Positions 17,467 to 26,772 are shown, counted from the stretch's first letter. The stretch is 60,716 nucleotides of DNA from Vineibacter terrae (GCF_008039615.1 NZ_VDUZ01000051.1:1-60716), one strand, 5' to 3'. Made by a program: numbers and translations. The notes: generated by a model from the sequence alone, not told the origin.

Positions 17467-18546
17467 TCAACGCTCCAGATCCGGATGCGTCACGCGACGT
17501 GCCTCGCGCGACGAGCGGTCGAACATGTCGAACAGCTCGACGACGCGCCGGCCCTCCTCCCCGGTCAGGATCTGCTGGTCGGCGCGGCCCTTCAGCACGT
17601 CGATGAAGTGCAGCGTCGAGCGCCGGAAGCTCTCGCCCCAGTCGTCCTCGATATTGTGCCAGGCACGCACCTCGCCGTCGCAGTACAGCGTCAGCACGGG
17701 CTCGTCGAGCAGGCGGTCCGAGCAGCGGTTGACGGTGATCAGCCCGCGCTCGCCCTGGATCTCGAACTGCTCGTGGCTGGCATAGTAGTCGGTGCGCACC
17801 TTCATCTGCAGCGCCAGGCTGACGTCCCACATCCCGTGGATGGCCGGCTCGCGGTGCCGCCAGACCAGGGTGGAGGGCGCGTCCGTGGCGTAGCCGGCCG
17901 GCATCGGCGTCTCCTCGATCTGGGCAAAGCAGTCGCGGACATCGCCGAACAGCCACAGCGCCACGGCCATCATGTGATGACCATGGTCGAACACCAGGGG
18001 GCCGCCGCGCCCCTTGGCGGCGATGTCGTGACGCCAGGCGTTGGTCTCGGGCGGCACGTGCCATGCTCCCGATCGGTCGCCGATCACGACCTTCATGCGA
18101 AAGTGCCTGGGCGCACCGATGGCGCCGGACAGCAGCAGCTCCCGCGCCTTCACCAGCGGCGGATAGAAGACGAAGTTCTCGAATACCTTCAGCCGCTTTC
18201 CCGTCCGCGTCGCGGCCGCGATCATGGCATCGCATTCGCCGGTGGTCATCGCCATCGGCTTCTGGACGCTGACATGAGCGCCTGCCTCGAGGGCAGCGAC
18301 GGCCATCTGCTCGTGCAAGGGATGTGGCGACAGGATATCGACAAGGTCGAGATCGAGACCCAGCAGATCCTCGTAGCGGGTCACGCCTCTCGCACCTGGG
18401 AACAAGGCTTGGCGGCTGGCGACAGTGTCCTCGCGCACATCGCACAGGCCGACAACCTCGACTTCGGGATGGCCGATGTAGCCCAGGCCGTTGAGGTCGA
18501 AGATGCGGCCGAGGCCGACAATGCCCACACGTAATGGCTTGCTCAT
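17467..18546 (-). CDS. Gfo/Idh/MocA family NAD(P)-dependent oxidoreductase
   Basis: A 359-residue dehydrogenase with an N-terminal Rossmann fold (VGIVGLGRIFDLNGLGYIGH from about residue 7). The catalytic Lys motif is VQKPMAMT, in place of the usual EKP. The C-terminal substrate domain contains the metal/substrate-side FDHGHHMMAVA signature. Family members oxidise or reduce sugars, inositols and their keto derivatives. Here it probably feeds the IolD-like enzyme encoded 4 bases downstream. The ABC permease gene lies 27 bases upstream, so all belong to one transcript. No anomaly was seen. Confidence 0.9.
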   Translation of the reverse strand: MSKPLRVGIVGLGRIFDLNGLGYIGHPEVEVVGLCDVREDTVASRQALFPGARGVTRYEDLLGLDLDLVDILSPHPLHEQMAVAALEAGAHVSVQKPMAMTTGECDAMIAAATRTGKRLKVFENFVFYPPLVKARELLLSGAIGAPRHFRMKVVIGDRSGAWHVPPETNAWRHDIAAKGRGGPLVFDHGHHMMAVALWLFGDVRDCFAQIEETPMPAGYATDAPSTLVWRHREPAIHGMWDVSLALQMKVRTDYYASHEQFEIQGERGLITVNRCSDRLLDEPVLTLYCDGEVRAWHNIEDDWGESFRRSTLHFIDVLKGRADQQILTGEEGRRVVELFDMFDRSSREARRVTHPDLER

Positions 18547-18573
18547 GGACGGGTTCCGGGTTGGTGGCTCACG

Positions 18574-19419
18574 TCACTTCACGGCGCCCATGGTCAGGCC
18601 CCTGACCATGTATCGGCCGGCGACGTAGAAGAAGGCGAACAGCGGGATCATCGACATGAACGAGGCCGCCGCCATCTCGTTGTAGAAGGTCTGGTGTTCC
18701 GAGTTGTAGCCGGCGATGGCGATGGGCAGGGTGTCGGCGGTGCCGCGCGACAGGATCGAGGCGAACATGAACTCGACATAGCTCGCCAGGAACACGAAGC
18801 ATGCCGACACGGCGATGCCCGGCGCCGCCAGCGGGATGATGATGTAGCGCAGCGTCTGCGGCACGCTGGCGCCGTCGATCAGCGCTGCCTCCTCGATCTC
18901 GGTCGGGATGCCGTCGATGAAGCCCTTGAGCAGCCAGATCGCCAGCGGCAGCGACAGCATCGTGTGCACGAGGGACAGGCCCAGATGCGTGTCGGCCAGG
19001 CCGTAGCTGTTGATCATCAGGTATATCGGCACCGCCAGCGACACCGCCGGCGTCATGCGGATGACCAGCAGGCCGTTGAACAGGACGCTCAGCACTGTCG
19101 AGCGGCCACGCGAGAAGACATAGGCGGCGCCGAATCCCAGCACCGTGCAGCCGGCGACCGTGAGGCCGGCGACGATGAACGAATTGATGAGGTTCGGCAG
19201 GATCGAGACGTTGGCCGTCGTCCCTTCGGTGCCGCCGCCCAGCAGCGCTGCGACATAAGACTGGAATGTGATGACGTCGGGAAAGCTGAACCGCCGGGGG
19301 ATGTGCCCCGGCGTCGTCAGAGAGACCAGGAAATACCAGGCGAAAGGAAACAGCGTCCACAGCGCGGCCAGGATCGCCATGAGCACGAGGCTGGCGCGGT
19401 ACGCGAACGAGCGGTTCAT
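18574..19419 (-). CDS. Carbohydrate ABC transporter permease (MalG type)
   Basis: A 281-residue inner-membrane permease with six predicted helices. The binding-protein-dependent transport signature EEAALIDGASVPQTLRYIII (about 180-200) contains the EAA loop that docks the ATPase. ATG 19419 overlaps the stop of the MalF-type permease by four bases, and this fixes the start; a longer upstream frame is only antisense overlap of that gene. It works with the permease at 19416-20324 and the receptor at 20321-21706 to import a sugar or polyol. Confidence 0.92.
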   Translation of the reverse strand: MNRSFAYRASLVLMAILAALWTLFPFAWYFLVSLTTPGHIPRRFSFPDVITFQSYVAALLGGGTEGTTANVSILPNLINSFIVAGLTVAGCTVLGFGAAYVFSRGRSTVLSVLFNGLLVIRMTPAVSLAVPIYLMINSYGLADTHLGLSLVHTMLSLPLAIWLLKGFIDGIPTEIEEAALIDGASVPQTLRYIIIPLAAPGIAVSACFVFLASYVEFMFASILSRGTADTLPIAIAGYNSEHQTFYNEMAAASFMSMIPLFAFFYVAGRYMVRGLTMGAVK

Positions 19420-20324
19420 GGCGTCTGCCGCCGGCGCAGCACGAGAAGAAGGATCATCACCGCCAGCGGGAAGATCATCGTGATCACGGCCAGCGCGCTG
19501 GCGTTGCCGAAAGTGAGGCTCTGGAATGCCGTTTTGTACGTGGCGAGGTTCAGCGTGGTCGACGACGTGCCCGGACCGCCCTTGGTCATGATCCAGAGGT
19601 AGTCGAACGCGCGATAGGTATCGAGGGTCTTGATGGTGAGCGCGATGACGATGACCGGCTTCAGAAGCGGCAGCGTCACGTAGCGGAACACTTGCCAGGC
19701 GTTGGCGCCGTCGACGCGCGCCGCCTCGATCGGCTCCTGGGGCAGCGATTGCAAGGCGGCGAGCAGGATCAGGTAGATGAAAGGCGTCCAGCCCCAGATG
19801 TCGGTCACCATGACCAGAAAGAATGCCGCGTCCGACACCAGCCAGGGATAGGCAGGCAGGCCCAGCGCCAACAGGATGTGGTTCACCCAGCCGTAGTGCT
19901 CGGTGTAGGCGAAGGCCCACATGACGCCGGCGGCGGCAGGCACGAAGATCATCGGCGCGATGACGATGTGCCGGAAGATCCGGCCGTAGCGTTCCGCGAA
20001 CGCATCGGCCAGGGCCACGGTCAATAGCGCCATCCCCAGCCCGAGGCCGAAGGACACCGACACGCAGATCGCCGTGTAGAGCAGCGTCCTGGCGATGGTG
20101 AGCCAGGTCTCGGCGTCGGACAGCAGCGTGGCGTAGTTGTCGAGGCCGACCCAGTCGTCGATGCCGTAGGCGATCTGATAGTCGCGCAGGCTGAGCGCCA
20201 CCACCTTGTAGATCGGATAGGCGTAGAAGACCGCGACATAGATGAACGGGAGCGCCAGCAGCGCCCCCAGCAGGTAGCGGCCGGACCGGTCGGGACGGGC
20301 AATGCTGGCCGCCCGGCTGCTCAC
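19416..20324 (-). CDS. Carbohydrate ABC transporter permease (MalF/UgpA type)
   Basis: A 302-residue permease with six membrane helices; the first is at about 16-38. The EAA loop reads PIEAARVDGANAWQVFRYVT. It is the partner of the MalG-type permease. Starts and stops overlap by four bases on both sides, so expression is translationally coupled. No ATP-binding subunit is encoded in this operon; in many alphaproteobacteria, CUT1 systems share an MsmK/UgpC-like ATPase encoded elsewhere. Confidence 0.92.
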   Translation of the reverse strand: MSSRAASIARPDRSGRYLLGALLALPFIYVAVFYAYPIYKVVALSLRDYQIAYGIDDWVGLDNYATLLSDAETWLTIARTLLYTAICVSVSFGLGLGMALLTVALADAFAERYGRIFRHIVIAPMIFVPAAAGVMWAFAYTEHYGWVNHILLALGLPAYPWLVSDAAFFLVMVTDIWGWTPFIYLILLAALQSLPQEPIEAARVDGANAWQVFRYVTLPLLKPVIVIALTIKTLDTYRAFDYLWIMTKGGPGTSSTTLNLATYKTAFQSLTFGNASALAVITMIFPLAVMILLLVLRRRQTP

Positions 20325-21706
20325 TTGATGTACCCGGCTGCCTTGAGGGTCTTCTCCACCTCGGCGACGTAGTCGTCGACGAACTTCTCCGGTGTGATCT
20401 TGTTGGCGATCAGCTGGGTGTAGAGCTCGATGCCCTTGCGGTTCGGCTGCTGCGACATCTCCGGCACCTGGATGGCGATGCGCGCCTCGACGAAGGCGTC
20501 ATAGAGCGCCCGCGGATTGACGCCGCCCGGCTCGACCGCGGTGCGGTAGGCCAGCGTCTTGATCGGCGGCAGCTGGCCGGCGGCCATCTCGATCTGCGGG
20601 CTCTCGTTGAGCAGCCATTTGATGTATTCCCAGGCGGCATCGGGGTGCTTGGAGTCCTTCGGGATGCCCATGACCCACCACGAGCTGAAGCCACCCGCCG
20701 GCTTGCCGCCGAATGACGGGAAGCGGAAGGCGCCGACCGGGCCCACCTGCCTGGTGTTCTCCGGCTTCTGCATGAAGGTCCAGTAGTCGGACAGCCAGCC
20801 ATAGGCCATGGCCGAGGCGCCGGAGAGGAAGAAGTCGGACACCTGACCGGTCTGGAAGTTCGCCGAATCAGGGTTGACGATCTTCGCCTTGTGGATGCTG
20901 TCCTGCATGAAGCGCAGGATCTCGATCGCCTTGGCGCGCCCCTCCGGTGTCTTCATTGTCGGCTGGAAGTTTGCGTCCAGCAGGTCGCGCCCAGTGTCGC
21001 TGTAGTAGCCGATGAAGGCGACGTAGCCCTGGCCGGCACCCCAGTTGGCGGTAAGGCCATAAAGGTTCTTGTCGGGACGGGTGAAGAACGTGGCGATGTC
21101 GCGGACCTGCTCGATCGTGGTCGGCGGCGCAAGGTCGTAGCCGTATTTCGCCTTGAAGGCCGCCCGCTCCTGCGCATCCTCGAACAGCGCCTTGCGGTAG
21201 TAGCCGATCTGCGCGTTGGCGTGGAACGGCACGAAGTAGTGCTTGCCGTCGCGCCCCTTGACGCCCTTCTGCGCCGGGAAGAACCAGCTCTCGAACTTCT
21301 CGACGCTGCCCCAGGTCGCCGCGATGCGGTCATCGACCGGCTGCAGGAAGCGGAAGAAGCTGCCGAAGGTCGCAGCGTGCTGGGTCACGACGTCGTAGGT
21401 GCCGCTGCTCTGCGACACGGCGAGCAATTGCTTCGGGCCGATCTCGCTGCCCGGGATCATGTCGTACTGGACCTTGATCCCCGTCAGGTCCTCGAAATTC
21501 TTCGTCAGCTCGACGGCCGGCGCGAAGCTCGCCCAGCCCTTCTGCGTCGGCACCTTGATGGTGGTGCCGGCATAGGGCTTGCCCGCCTTCAGAGGCGGCA
21601 ACGTGCCGGGGATGAAGCCCTGCGCCGCGGCGGCGGCCGGCCACAGGGCCGGCAGGCCGAGCATGGCGACCGCGGCCCGCCGGGTCAGTCCAGGGTGGTG
21701 GGACAT
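20321..21706 (-). CDS. Sugar ABC transporter extracellular substrate-binding protein
   Basis: A 461-residue periplasmic receptor of the large CUT1 (MalE/UgpB-like) class. The start at 21706 has a strong ribosome site (GAGGAG just upstream). It gives a Tat-like signal, LTRRAAVAMLGLPALWPAAAAAQ (first about 35 residues, split here from the mature chain). The mature part has the usual receptor segments: FEDLTGIKVQYDMIPGSE, VPFHANAQIGYYRK and AWEYIKWLLNES near the C-terminus. It heads the operon that continues into two permeases, a dehydrogenase, the IolD-like enzyme and the IclR regulator. Confidence 0.9.
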   Translation of the reverse strand: MSHHPGLTRRAAVAMLGLPALWPAAAAAQGFIPGTLPPLKAGKPYAGTTIKVPTQKGWASFAPAVELTKNFEDLTGIKVQYDMIPGSEIGPKQLLAVSQSSGTYDVVTQHAATFGSFFRFLQPVDDRIAATWGSVEKFESWFFPAQKGVKGRDGKHYFVPFHANAQIGYYRKALFEDAQERAAFKAKYGYDLAPPTTIEQVRDIATFFTRPDKNLYGLTANWGAGQGYVAFIGYYSDTGRDLLDANFQPTMKTPEGRAKAIEILRFMQDSIHKAKIVNPDSANFQTGQVSDFFLSGASAMAYGWLSDYWTFMQKPENTRQVGPVGAFRFPSFGGKPAGGFSSWWVMGIPKDSKHPDAAWEYIKWLLNESPQIEMAAGQLPPIKTLAYRTAVEPGGVNPRALYDAFVEARIAIQVPEMSQQPNRKGIELYTQLIANKITPEKFVDDYVAEVEKTLKAAGYIK

Positions 21707-21749
21707 CTCCTCGTCTCCTCTCGTTCTTGGGCGTGATGATGTTGTTTCA

Positions 21750-21759
21750 TTGTCGACAA
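21750..21759. promoter_or_regulatory. Candidate operator palindrome TTGTCGACAA
   Basis: A perfect 10-bp palindrome lies 44 bases upstream of the ABC receptor start, in AT-rich DNA with additional TTGTT/AACAA words on both sides. Its position in the promoter region of an operon that ends in an IclR gene makes it a plausible regulator site. A GntR-type regulator encoded elsewhere could also use it. Confidence 0.4.
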
Positions 21760-21906
21760 CAGTCATTGTTTTGTTAGAAATAGGCGTAACGTGGCGCCCT
21801 GCGGTTGTCAACGTGCCGCCGGAGAGGATGGAGGGTTTGCGCTCGCGATGGTCCCGAAGGCGCGACCTGACCTCACCCGATCGGGTGAGGTGCCGCCAAG
21901 CTGGCT

Positions 21907-22896
21907 TCAGATCATGCCGTTGGGCGCCACCAGGATCTTGCCGGAGCGCTCGCCTTCCTGCGCCCGCACGAGCGCCTCCTTGATGTCGTCGATGGCGTAG
22001 ATCTTCTCGACCGGCGCCGACAGCCGGCCATCCAGGAGCTGCCGCCCGAGATCGGCGTAGATGTCGCGGATCTGCGCCAGGCTGCGCCTGGCCATGAACC
22101 GGCCGAGCATGAAGCCGGTGAGATTGAGCCCGCGATAGATCAGGTCGCTGCGGCTGACTGTCGGATCCTCGCCGCTCATGGCGCCGTAGTTGCAGACCAC
22201 GCCACCATCGGCGACACAGGCCGCGAGCCGCGCTGTTGCGGCGCCCGAGACCGCGTCGAGCCCGAGCCGGACCGGCGCGCCGCCGGTGGCAGCCGCCACC
22301 CGATCGGCCAGATCCGGCCCGTCGACCACGCAGGCATCGGCGCCCAGCGCCTTGAGGTCGGCGAACAGCGAAGCGCGGCGCACCACGTTCACCGTCTTCA
22401 GGCCACGCGCCTTGGCCAGCGGAATGACCAGGCGCCCCACCGCCGAGTTGGCGACGTTCTGGACCACCCAGTCGCCGGGCTTCAGGTCCGTCATGTCAGT
22501 CAGCATCAGCAGCGCCGTCGGCGGGTTGATGCGCAGCATCGCCGCCTGCTTCAGGTCGAGCCCGGGCGGCACGGCGATGACATCGTCACCTTTCACGCGG
22601 CGCTTCTGGGCCCAGTTCTCACGCTGCAGGTTGATCACCAGGTCGCCTGCCTTGACATGCGACACGCCTGAGCCGACCGCCGTCACCCGGCCGATGCATT
22701 CGGCGCCCGGCGTCGACGGCAGCGGCGGCTTGAGCCGGTAGCTGCCCCGGCAGAACCAGACGTCGGCCGGGTTGATCGGAAACAGCAGCACGTCGAACAC
22801 CACCTCGCCCGGACCCGGCGCCCCCACATCCGGCACTTCGGCGCAGCGCGCCACGCCCTGCGGCACGCCGTAGCTGTCGAGCAACACCTGCTTCAT
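21907..22896 (-). CDS. Zinc-independent MDR oxidoreductase, 2-enoyl thioester reductase-like
   Basis: A 329-residue medium-chain dehydrogenase/reductase. The pattern NPPTALLMLTDMTDLKPGDW followed by VVQNVANSAVGRLVIPLAKA closely follows mitochondrial-type 2-enoyl thioester reductases (Etr1/MECR), as does NPADVWFCRGSYRLKPPLPS near the N-terminus. Zinc-binding cysteines are absent. It would reduce trans-2-enoyl thioesters or related enones with NADPH, although quinone-oxidoreductase activity cannot be excluded. ATG 22896 is used; a longer in-frame extension has no good ribosome site. It lies upstream of the sugar ABC operon on the same strand, but a 200-base gap with its own promoter-like region separates them. 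Confidence 0.82.
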   Translation of the reverse strand: MKQVLLDSYGVPQGVARCAEVPDVGAPGPGEVVFDVLLFPINPADVWFCRGSYRLKPPLPSTPGAECIGRVTAVGSGVSHVKAGDLVINLQRENWAQKRRVKGDDVIAVPPGLDLKQAAMLRINPPTALLMLTDMTDLKPGDWVVQNVANSAVGRLVIPLAKARGLKTVNVVRRASLFADLKALGADACVVDGPDLADRVAAATGGAPVRLGLDAVSGAATARLAACVADGGVVCNYGAMSGEDPTVSRSDLIYRGLNLTGFMLGRFMARRSLAQIRDIYADLGRQLLDGRLSAPVEKIYAIDDIKEALVRAQEGERSGKILVAPNGMI

Positions 22897-23118
22897 GACG
22901 TCATCTCCCTCGTCCACCTCGAATGCGGCCCGTGGATGCTCCTTGGGCCGCACGCATCGTCGAAATGTCACGGACAGGTTATTCGATTGTCATGCCCGGT
23001 CCATAGACATGCATGCATCCTACCCACGTCGGAAGCTGCGGCGGCCCATGCACCGAGTCATCGCGATCGGCCGGCCGGCCAGCGGCATCGAGACGGGATT
23101 GCCCCAAGGGATACGCAC

Positions 23119-23967
23119 ATGACCCGAGTCCTGGTTCTGTCGGATCTGCACCTGTCGCCAACCCATGGCTTCTTCTGGAACAACTGGACCCTGGCGCGGG
23201 ACGCGGCCAACGCGATGGCGCCGGCCGCCGTGATCGTCACCGGCGATCTCTGCATCAACGGGCCGGACAGCGACGCCGAGGTCGCGTTCGCCGCCGCGGC
23301 GCTGCGTCGGCTGGCGCCGCGCGTGCTGGCCCTGCCGGGCAACCACGACGTGGGCGACGAGCCGCCCGGCCAGGATGCCGAGCAGCTCGTGGATGACGGC
23401 CGGCTGTCGCGCTGGAACACTGCTTTCGGCGCGGATCGCTGGTCCTTCGACCTGGCCGGCTGGCGGCTGATCGGCGTGAATGCGCAGCTCTTCGGCTCGA
23501 GCCTGCCGGCGGAAGAGACACAGCAGGCGTGGCTGGACACGGCGCTGGCGGCGGCGGCCGGACGGCAGATCGCGCTTTTTCTTCACAAGCCCCTGTTCCT
23601 CGAGGCGGCCGGTGAGCCGGAAGCGACCACCAGCAGCCTCAACCTGGCGCCGCGCCAGACGCTGCTGGCGACGCTGCGCGACGCCGGGGGCGCGCTGGTC
23701 GTCAGCGGCCATCTGCATCAATACCGCGACCGCACGGTCCAGGGCCTGCGCCACGTCTGGGCCCCCTCGACAGCCTTCATGCCGAGCCAGTCGCTGGGCG
23801 GCGACCCGCGTCCGGGGATGCTCGCCATCGATTTCGCCGGCACCACGCCGGTGATCGAGCTGCTGCGTCCCACCGGCATGGCCGAGCTGGACCTCGCCAC
23901 GATCAAGGGCCACGGGCGCTACAAATTCCTGCGCGACATGCCGCCCTGCCCGCCGCAGGCGGCTTAG
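23119..23967 (+). CDS. Metallophosphoesterase (calcineurin-like)
   Basis: A 282-residue calcineurin-like phosphoesterase with all metal motifs: LSDLHLSP (D-x-H, about 7-14), VTGDLCING (GD), ALPGNHDVGD (GNHD) and VSGHLHQYRD (GHxH). This is the CpdA/Icc-like cytosolic type that hydrolyses phosphomono- or diesters such as cyclic nucleotides or phosphodiester headgroups; the substrate is not predictable. ATG 23119 starts immediately at the first beta-strand (TRVLVLSDLH), typical of the family. The gene converges with the Bug receptor gene, and a palindromic repeat sits between them. Confidence 0.9.
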   Translation: MTRVLVLSDLHLSPTHGFFWNNWTLARDAANAMAPAAVIVTGDLCINGPDSDAEVAFAAAALRRLAPRVLALPGNHDVGDEPPGQDAEQLVDDGRLSRWNTAFGADRWSFDLAGWRLIGVNAQLFGSSLPAEETQQAWLDTALAAAAGRQIALFLHKPLFLEAAGEPEATTSSLNLAPRQTLLATLRDAGGALVVSGHLHQYRDRTVQGLRHVWAPSTAFMPSQSLGGDPRPGMLAIDFAGTTPVIELLRPTGMAELDLATIKGHGRYKFLRDMPPCPPQAA

Positions 23968-23972
23968 CGAAC

Positions 23973-24062
23973 CTGTCATCCCGAGCGTAGCGAGGGATCT
24001 CCTGCGAATAGCGCACGGTGCGCCTTGCCGCGGGAGATCCCTCGCTGCGCTCGGGATGACAG
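23973..24062. repeat. TCATCCCGAGCG palindromic repeat, intact copy (likely bidirectional terminator)
   Basis: A near-perfect 90-bp inverted repeat. The left arm, CTGTCATCCCGAGCG(T)AGCG, continues as AGGGATCTCC. It is mirrored by GGAGATCCCT and CGCTGCGCTCGGGATGACAG. It lies exactly between two convergent genes, where a long hairpin could end transcription from both sides. Diverged copies are at 57792-57897 and 60531-60600. Confidence 0.9.
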
Positions 24063-24074
24063 CCGTGACCTTGC

Positions 24075-25070
24075 TCACTCCAGCTTCACGCCCAGCTCGC
24101 GCACCAGGGGAAGCATGCGGGCCTTGAGCCGCTCGTAGTCGGCCGCCATCTCCTCGTGGGTCAGCGGCTTCTCGTGCAGGCCGAAGGTATCGTACATCTT
24201 GCGGCCGCCCTCGGAGTCGGCGGCCTCGACCCACAGCGCCGACATGCGCCTGACGACATCGGGCGGCGTGCCGGCCGGCGCAAACAGGCCGAGCCACCCG
24301 AACTGGCTGAATGCAGCATGCGTATAGCCCTGCTCGGTCATGGTCGGCAGGTCCGCGAATTTGGCATTGCGCCGCCGCGCCGGCAGCGCGATCAGCCGGA
24401 TGGTGCCGTTCACGAGCAGCGGCCGCAGGGCCTGGTAGCTGCCCATCGCGGCCTGCAGCGAGCCCGACCCCATGTCCTGCCACATCGGGCCCTCGCCGCG
24501 GTAGTGCACGACCTCCATCTGCAGCCCATAGAGCTCGTTGAGCTTGGCGCAGACGATATGGGCGGCCGATCCGGGCGCCCAGGACCCGAAGCTGACCTTG
24601 TTCCTGCGCGCGTAGTCGATCAGCTCGGCAATGCTGCTGACCGGCACCGACTTGTGCACCGCCACCGGCAGCTCGCCCGACGAGGTTGCCGAGACCGGCA
24701 CGAAATCCTTGTCGGGATCGAAGCCCAGCGTGCTGTAGAGAACGCGGTTCTGCACCATCGTGCCGGAGACGGTATGCAGGAACGTGTAGCCGTCGGGCGC
24801 GGCGCGCGCCACCAGGGCGGCGCCGATATTGCCGCCGGCACCGGGCTTGTTGTCGATCACGATCTGCTGGCCCAGCTTCTTCGAAGCATATTCGCCAAAG
24901 ACGCGGGCAATACCGTCGGTCAGGCCGCCGGGCGCGAAGTTCACGATGATCGTGATCGTCCTGGTCGGCCACGCGGCCTGCGCGCGGACAGCCGCGGGCA
25001 TCGAAAGAAGGCCGGCACCCGCCAGCAGCGACGCACCCTGGACCAAGGAACGGCGACGAATCCGGCGCAT
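24075..25070 (-). CDS. Bug family tripartite tricarboxylate transporter receptor
   Basis: A 331-residue periplasmic binding protein of the Bug (TctC-like) family. The Tat-type leader is MRRIRRRSLVQGASLLAGAG (first 20 residues), and cleavage is expected near AVRAQA. The mature chain begins with WPTRTITIIVNFAPGGLTDG and has the family's NKPGAGGNIGAALVARAAPD loop. These proteins bind small carboxylates. No TctA or TctB membrane gene is adjacent, so it is an orphan, as is common in bacteria with expanded Bug families. It is divergent from the ATP-grasp gene at 25330. Confidence 0.9.
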   Translation of the reverse strand: MRRIRRRSLVQGASLLAGAGLLSMPAAVRAQAAWPTRTITIIVNFAPGGLTDGIARVFGEYASKKLGQQIVIDNKPGAGGNIGAALVARAAPDGYTFLHTVSGTMVQNRVLYSTLGFDPDKDFVPVSATSSGELPVAVHKSVPVSSIAELIDYARRNKVSFGSWAPGSAAHIVCAKLNELYGLQMEVVHYRGEGPMWQDMGSGSLQAAMGSYQALRPLLVNGTIRLIALPARRRNAKFADLPTMTEQGYTHAAFSQFGWLGLFAPAGTPPDVVRRMSALWVEAADSEGGRKMYDTFGLHEKPLTHEEMAADYERLKARMLPLVRELGVKLE

Positions 25071-25329
25071 CTCTTACCCCCCTCGCAAGCGGCGTCCGGT
25101 CTATCGCCGGCGCCTTGAGGGCCTCGACCACAGGCGGCGCACCGAAGGCATCGGCGCAACGGCCGGCCGGAGGCCCGGAACCATACAGTCGCCCATGGCC
25201 GCCCACCCGGCAAGCCGGCGCCGAAGCAGCGGAAGCTTTGCAGCACGACGATAGCGCCTTCCGTCGGCAAGGAATTTGCTTGTAAGCTGGGTAGGTGGAC
25301 CGAGCGAACGCATGGAGGTCGGGTCCGGC

Positions 25330-26772
25330 ATGGGGGGAACAGCGGCGTTCGACGAGATGCGCAGCGCGCCCGATGGGGTGCGCGCGCCGTACCGGGCCAT
25401 CGCCGGCTGGCTGCAGCACACCCCCATGACGGCGATCGAAGCCAAGCGGCGAGAGGTCGACGCTTTCTATCGCCGGGCCGGCATCACCTTCGGCGCCTAC
25501 GGCGCCGTCGACGGCCACGAGACCACGATCCCGTTCGACATCATCCCGCGGGTGATCGCGGCCGACGAATGGGCCTTCCTCGAGCGCGGCCTGTCGCAGC
25601 GCGTGCGGGCGCTCAATGCTTTCCTCGCCGATGCCTACGGCCAGCGCGAGATCTGCCGCGCCGGCATCATCCCGGAGGCGCAGCTGCTGCTCAACGGCGA
25701 GTTCGCGCCGCTGGCCCAGGACCTGAAGCTGCCCGGCGACATCCATGTGCATATCGCCGGCATCGACCTGGTGCGGGTCGGCGAGAAGGAATTCTATGTC
25801 CTGGAGGACAATGTCCGCACGCCGTCGGGCATCTCCTACGTGCTGGAGAACCGCGAGGTGATGATGCGGCTGGCGCCGGAGCTGTTCGCGCGCATGGCGG
25901 TGCGGCCGGTCGCCAGCTACACCGAGGAGCTGCTGAACACCCTGCGCTCGGTGTCGTTCAGCGACGACGGCGAGCCCAATGTCGTGCTGCTGACGCCGGG
26001 GCACTACAACAGCGCCTATTTCGAGCATGCGTTCCTGGCCGACGAGATGGGCATCGAGCTGGTCGAGGGCACCGATCTGTTCGTCGACGAAGGCCGCGTC
26101 TACATGCGCACGCCGCGCGGACCGCAGCGCGTCGACGTGATCTACCGGCGCATCGACGATTCGTTCCTCGATCCGCTGGCCTTCCGGCCCGACTCCTATC
26201 TCGGCGTGCCGGGCCTGATCGGCGCGCTGCGCATGGGCCGGGTCAATGTCGTGAACGCCATCGGCAACGGCGTGGCCGATGACAAGTCGACGTATCTCTA
26301 CGTGCCCGACATGATCCGCTTCTACCTCGGCGAGGAGCCGATCCTCAGCAACGTGCCGACCTGGCGCGGCGACAGGGCCGACGACTTCAAGTACATGCTC
26401 GAGCACCTGCCCGAGATCGTCGTCAAGGAAGTGCACGGATCGGGCGGCAAGGGCATGCTGGTCGGCCCGACCTCGACCAAGGCCGAGATCGAGGAGTTCC
26501 GCGGCCTGCTCAAGGCGCGGCCCGATGCCTATATCGCGCAGCCGACCCTGGCGCTCAGCACCTGCCCCACTTTCGTCGACGCCGGCGTGGCGCCACGCCA
26601 TGTCGACCTGCGCCCGTTCATTTTGTCGCGCCGCACCGGCGAGGTGTTCATCACGCCGGGTGGCCTCACGCGCGTGGCCCTCAAGGAAGGCTCGCTGGTC
26701 GTGAACTCGAGCCAGGGCGGCGGCACCAAGGACACCTGGGTGCTGGGCGGCCGCGGCGGCGACACACAATGA
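25330..26772 (+). CDS. Circularly permuted ATP-grasp type 2 protein (cassette 2)
   Basis: A 480-residue COG2308-type ATP-grasp protein. The central FYVLEDNVRTPSGISYVLEN and EVHGSGGKGMLVGP loops are the expected nucleotide/carboxylate elements of this family. The start is set by GGAGGT at 25314-25319, ten bases before ATG 25330; ATG 25312 is in frame but overlaps that ribosome site. It is predicted to form an acyl-phosphate intermediate for amide ligation on an unknown substrate. It is followed after 21 bases by alpha-E and then transglutaminase genes. It is the unfused counterpart of residues 1-500 of the protein at 10255-12759. Confidence 0.92.
   Translation: MGGTAAFDEMRSAPDGVRAPYRAIAGWLQHTPMTAIEAKRREVDAFYRRAGITFGAYGAVDGHETTIPFDIIPRVIAADEWAFLERGLSQRVRALNAFLADAYGQREICRAGIIPEAQLLLNGEFAPLAQDLKLPGDIHVHIAGIDLVRVGEKEFYVLEDNVRTPSGISYVLENREVMMRLAPELFARMAVRPVASYTEELLNTLRSVSFSDDGEPNVVLLTPGHYNSAYFEHAFLADEMGIELVEGTDLFVDEGRVYMRTPRGPQRVDVIYRRIDDSFLDPLAFRPDSYLGVPGLIGALRMGRVNVVNAIGNGVADDKSTYLYVPDMIRFYLGEEPILSNVPTWRGDRADDFKYMLEHLPEIVVKEVHGSGGKGMLVGPTSTKAEIEEFRGLLKARPDAYIAQPTLALSTCPTFVDAGVAPRHVDLRPFILSRRTGEVFITPGGLTRVALKEGSLVVNSSQGGGTKDTWVLGGRGGDTQ

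Noticed and set aside
15303-17606. Plus-strand frame of over 700 codons opposite the IolD-like gene
   Set aside because: Antisense of a strongly supported ThDP enzyme; composition is typical of shadow frames.
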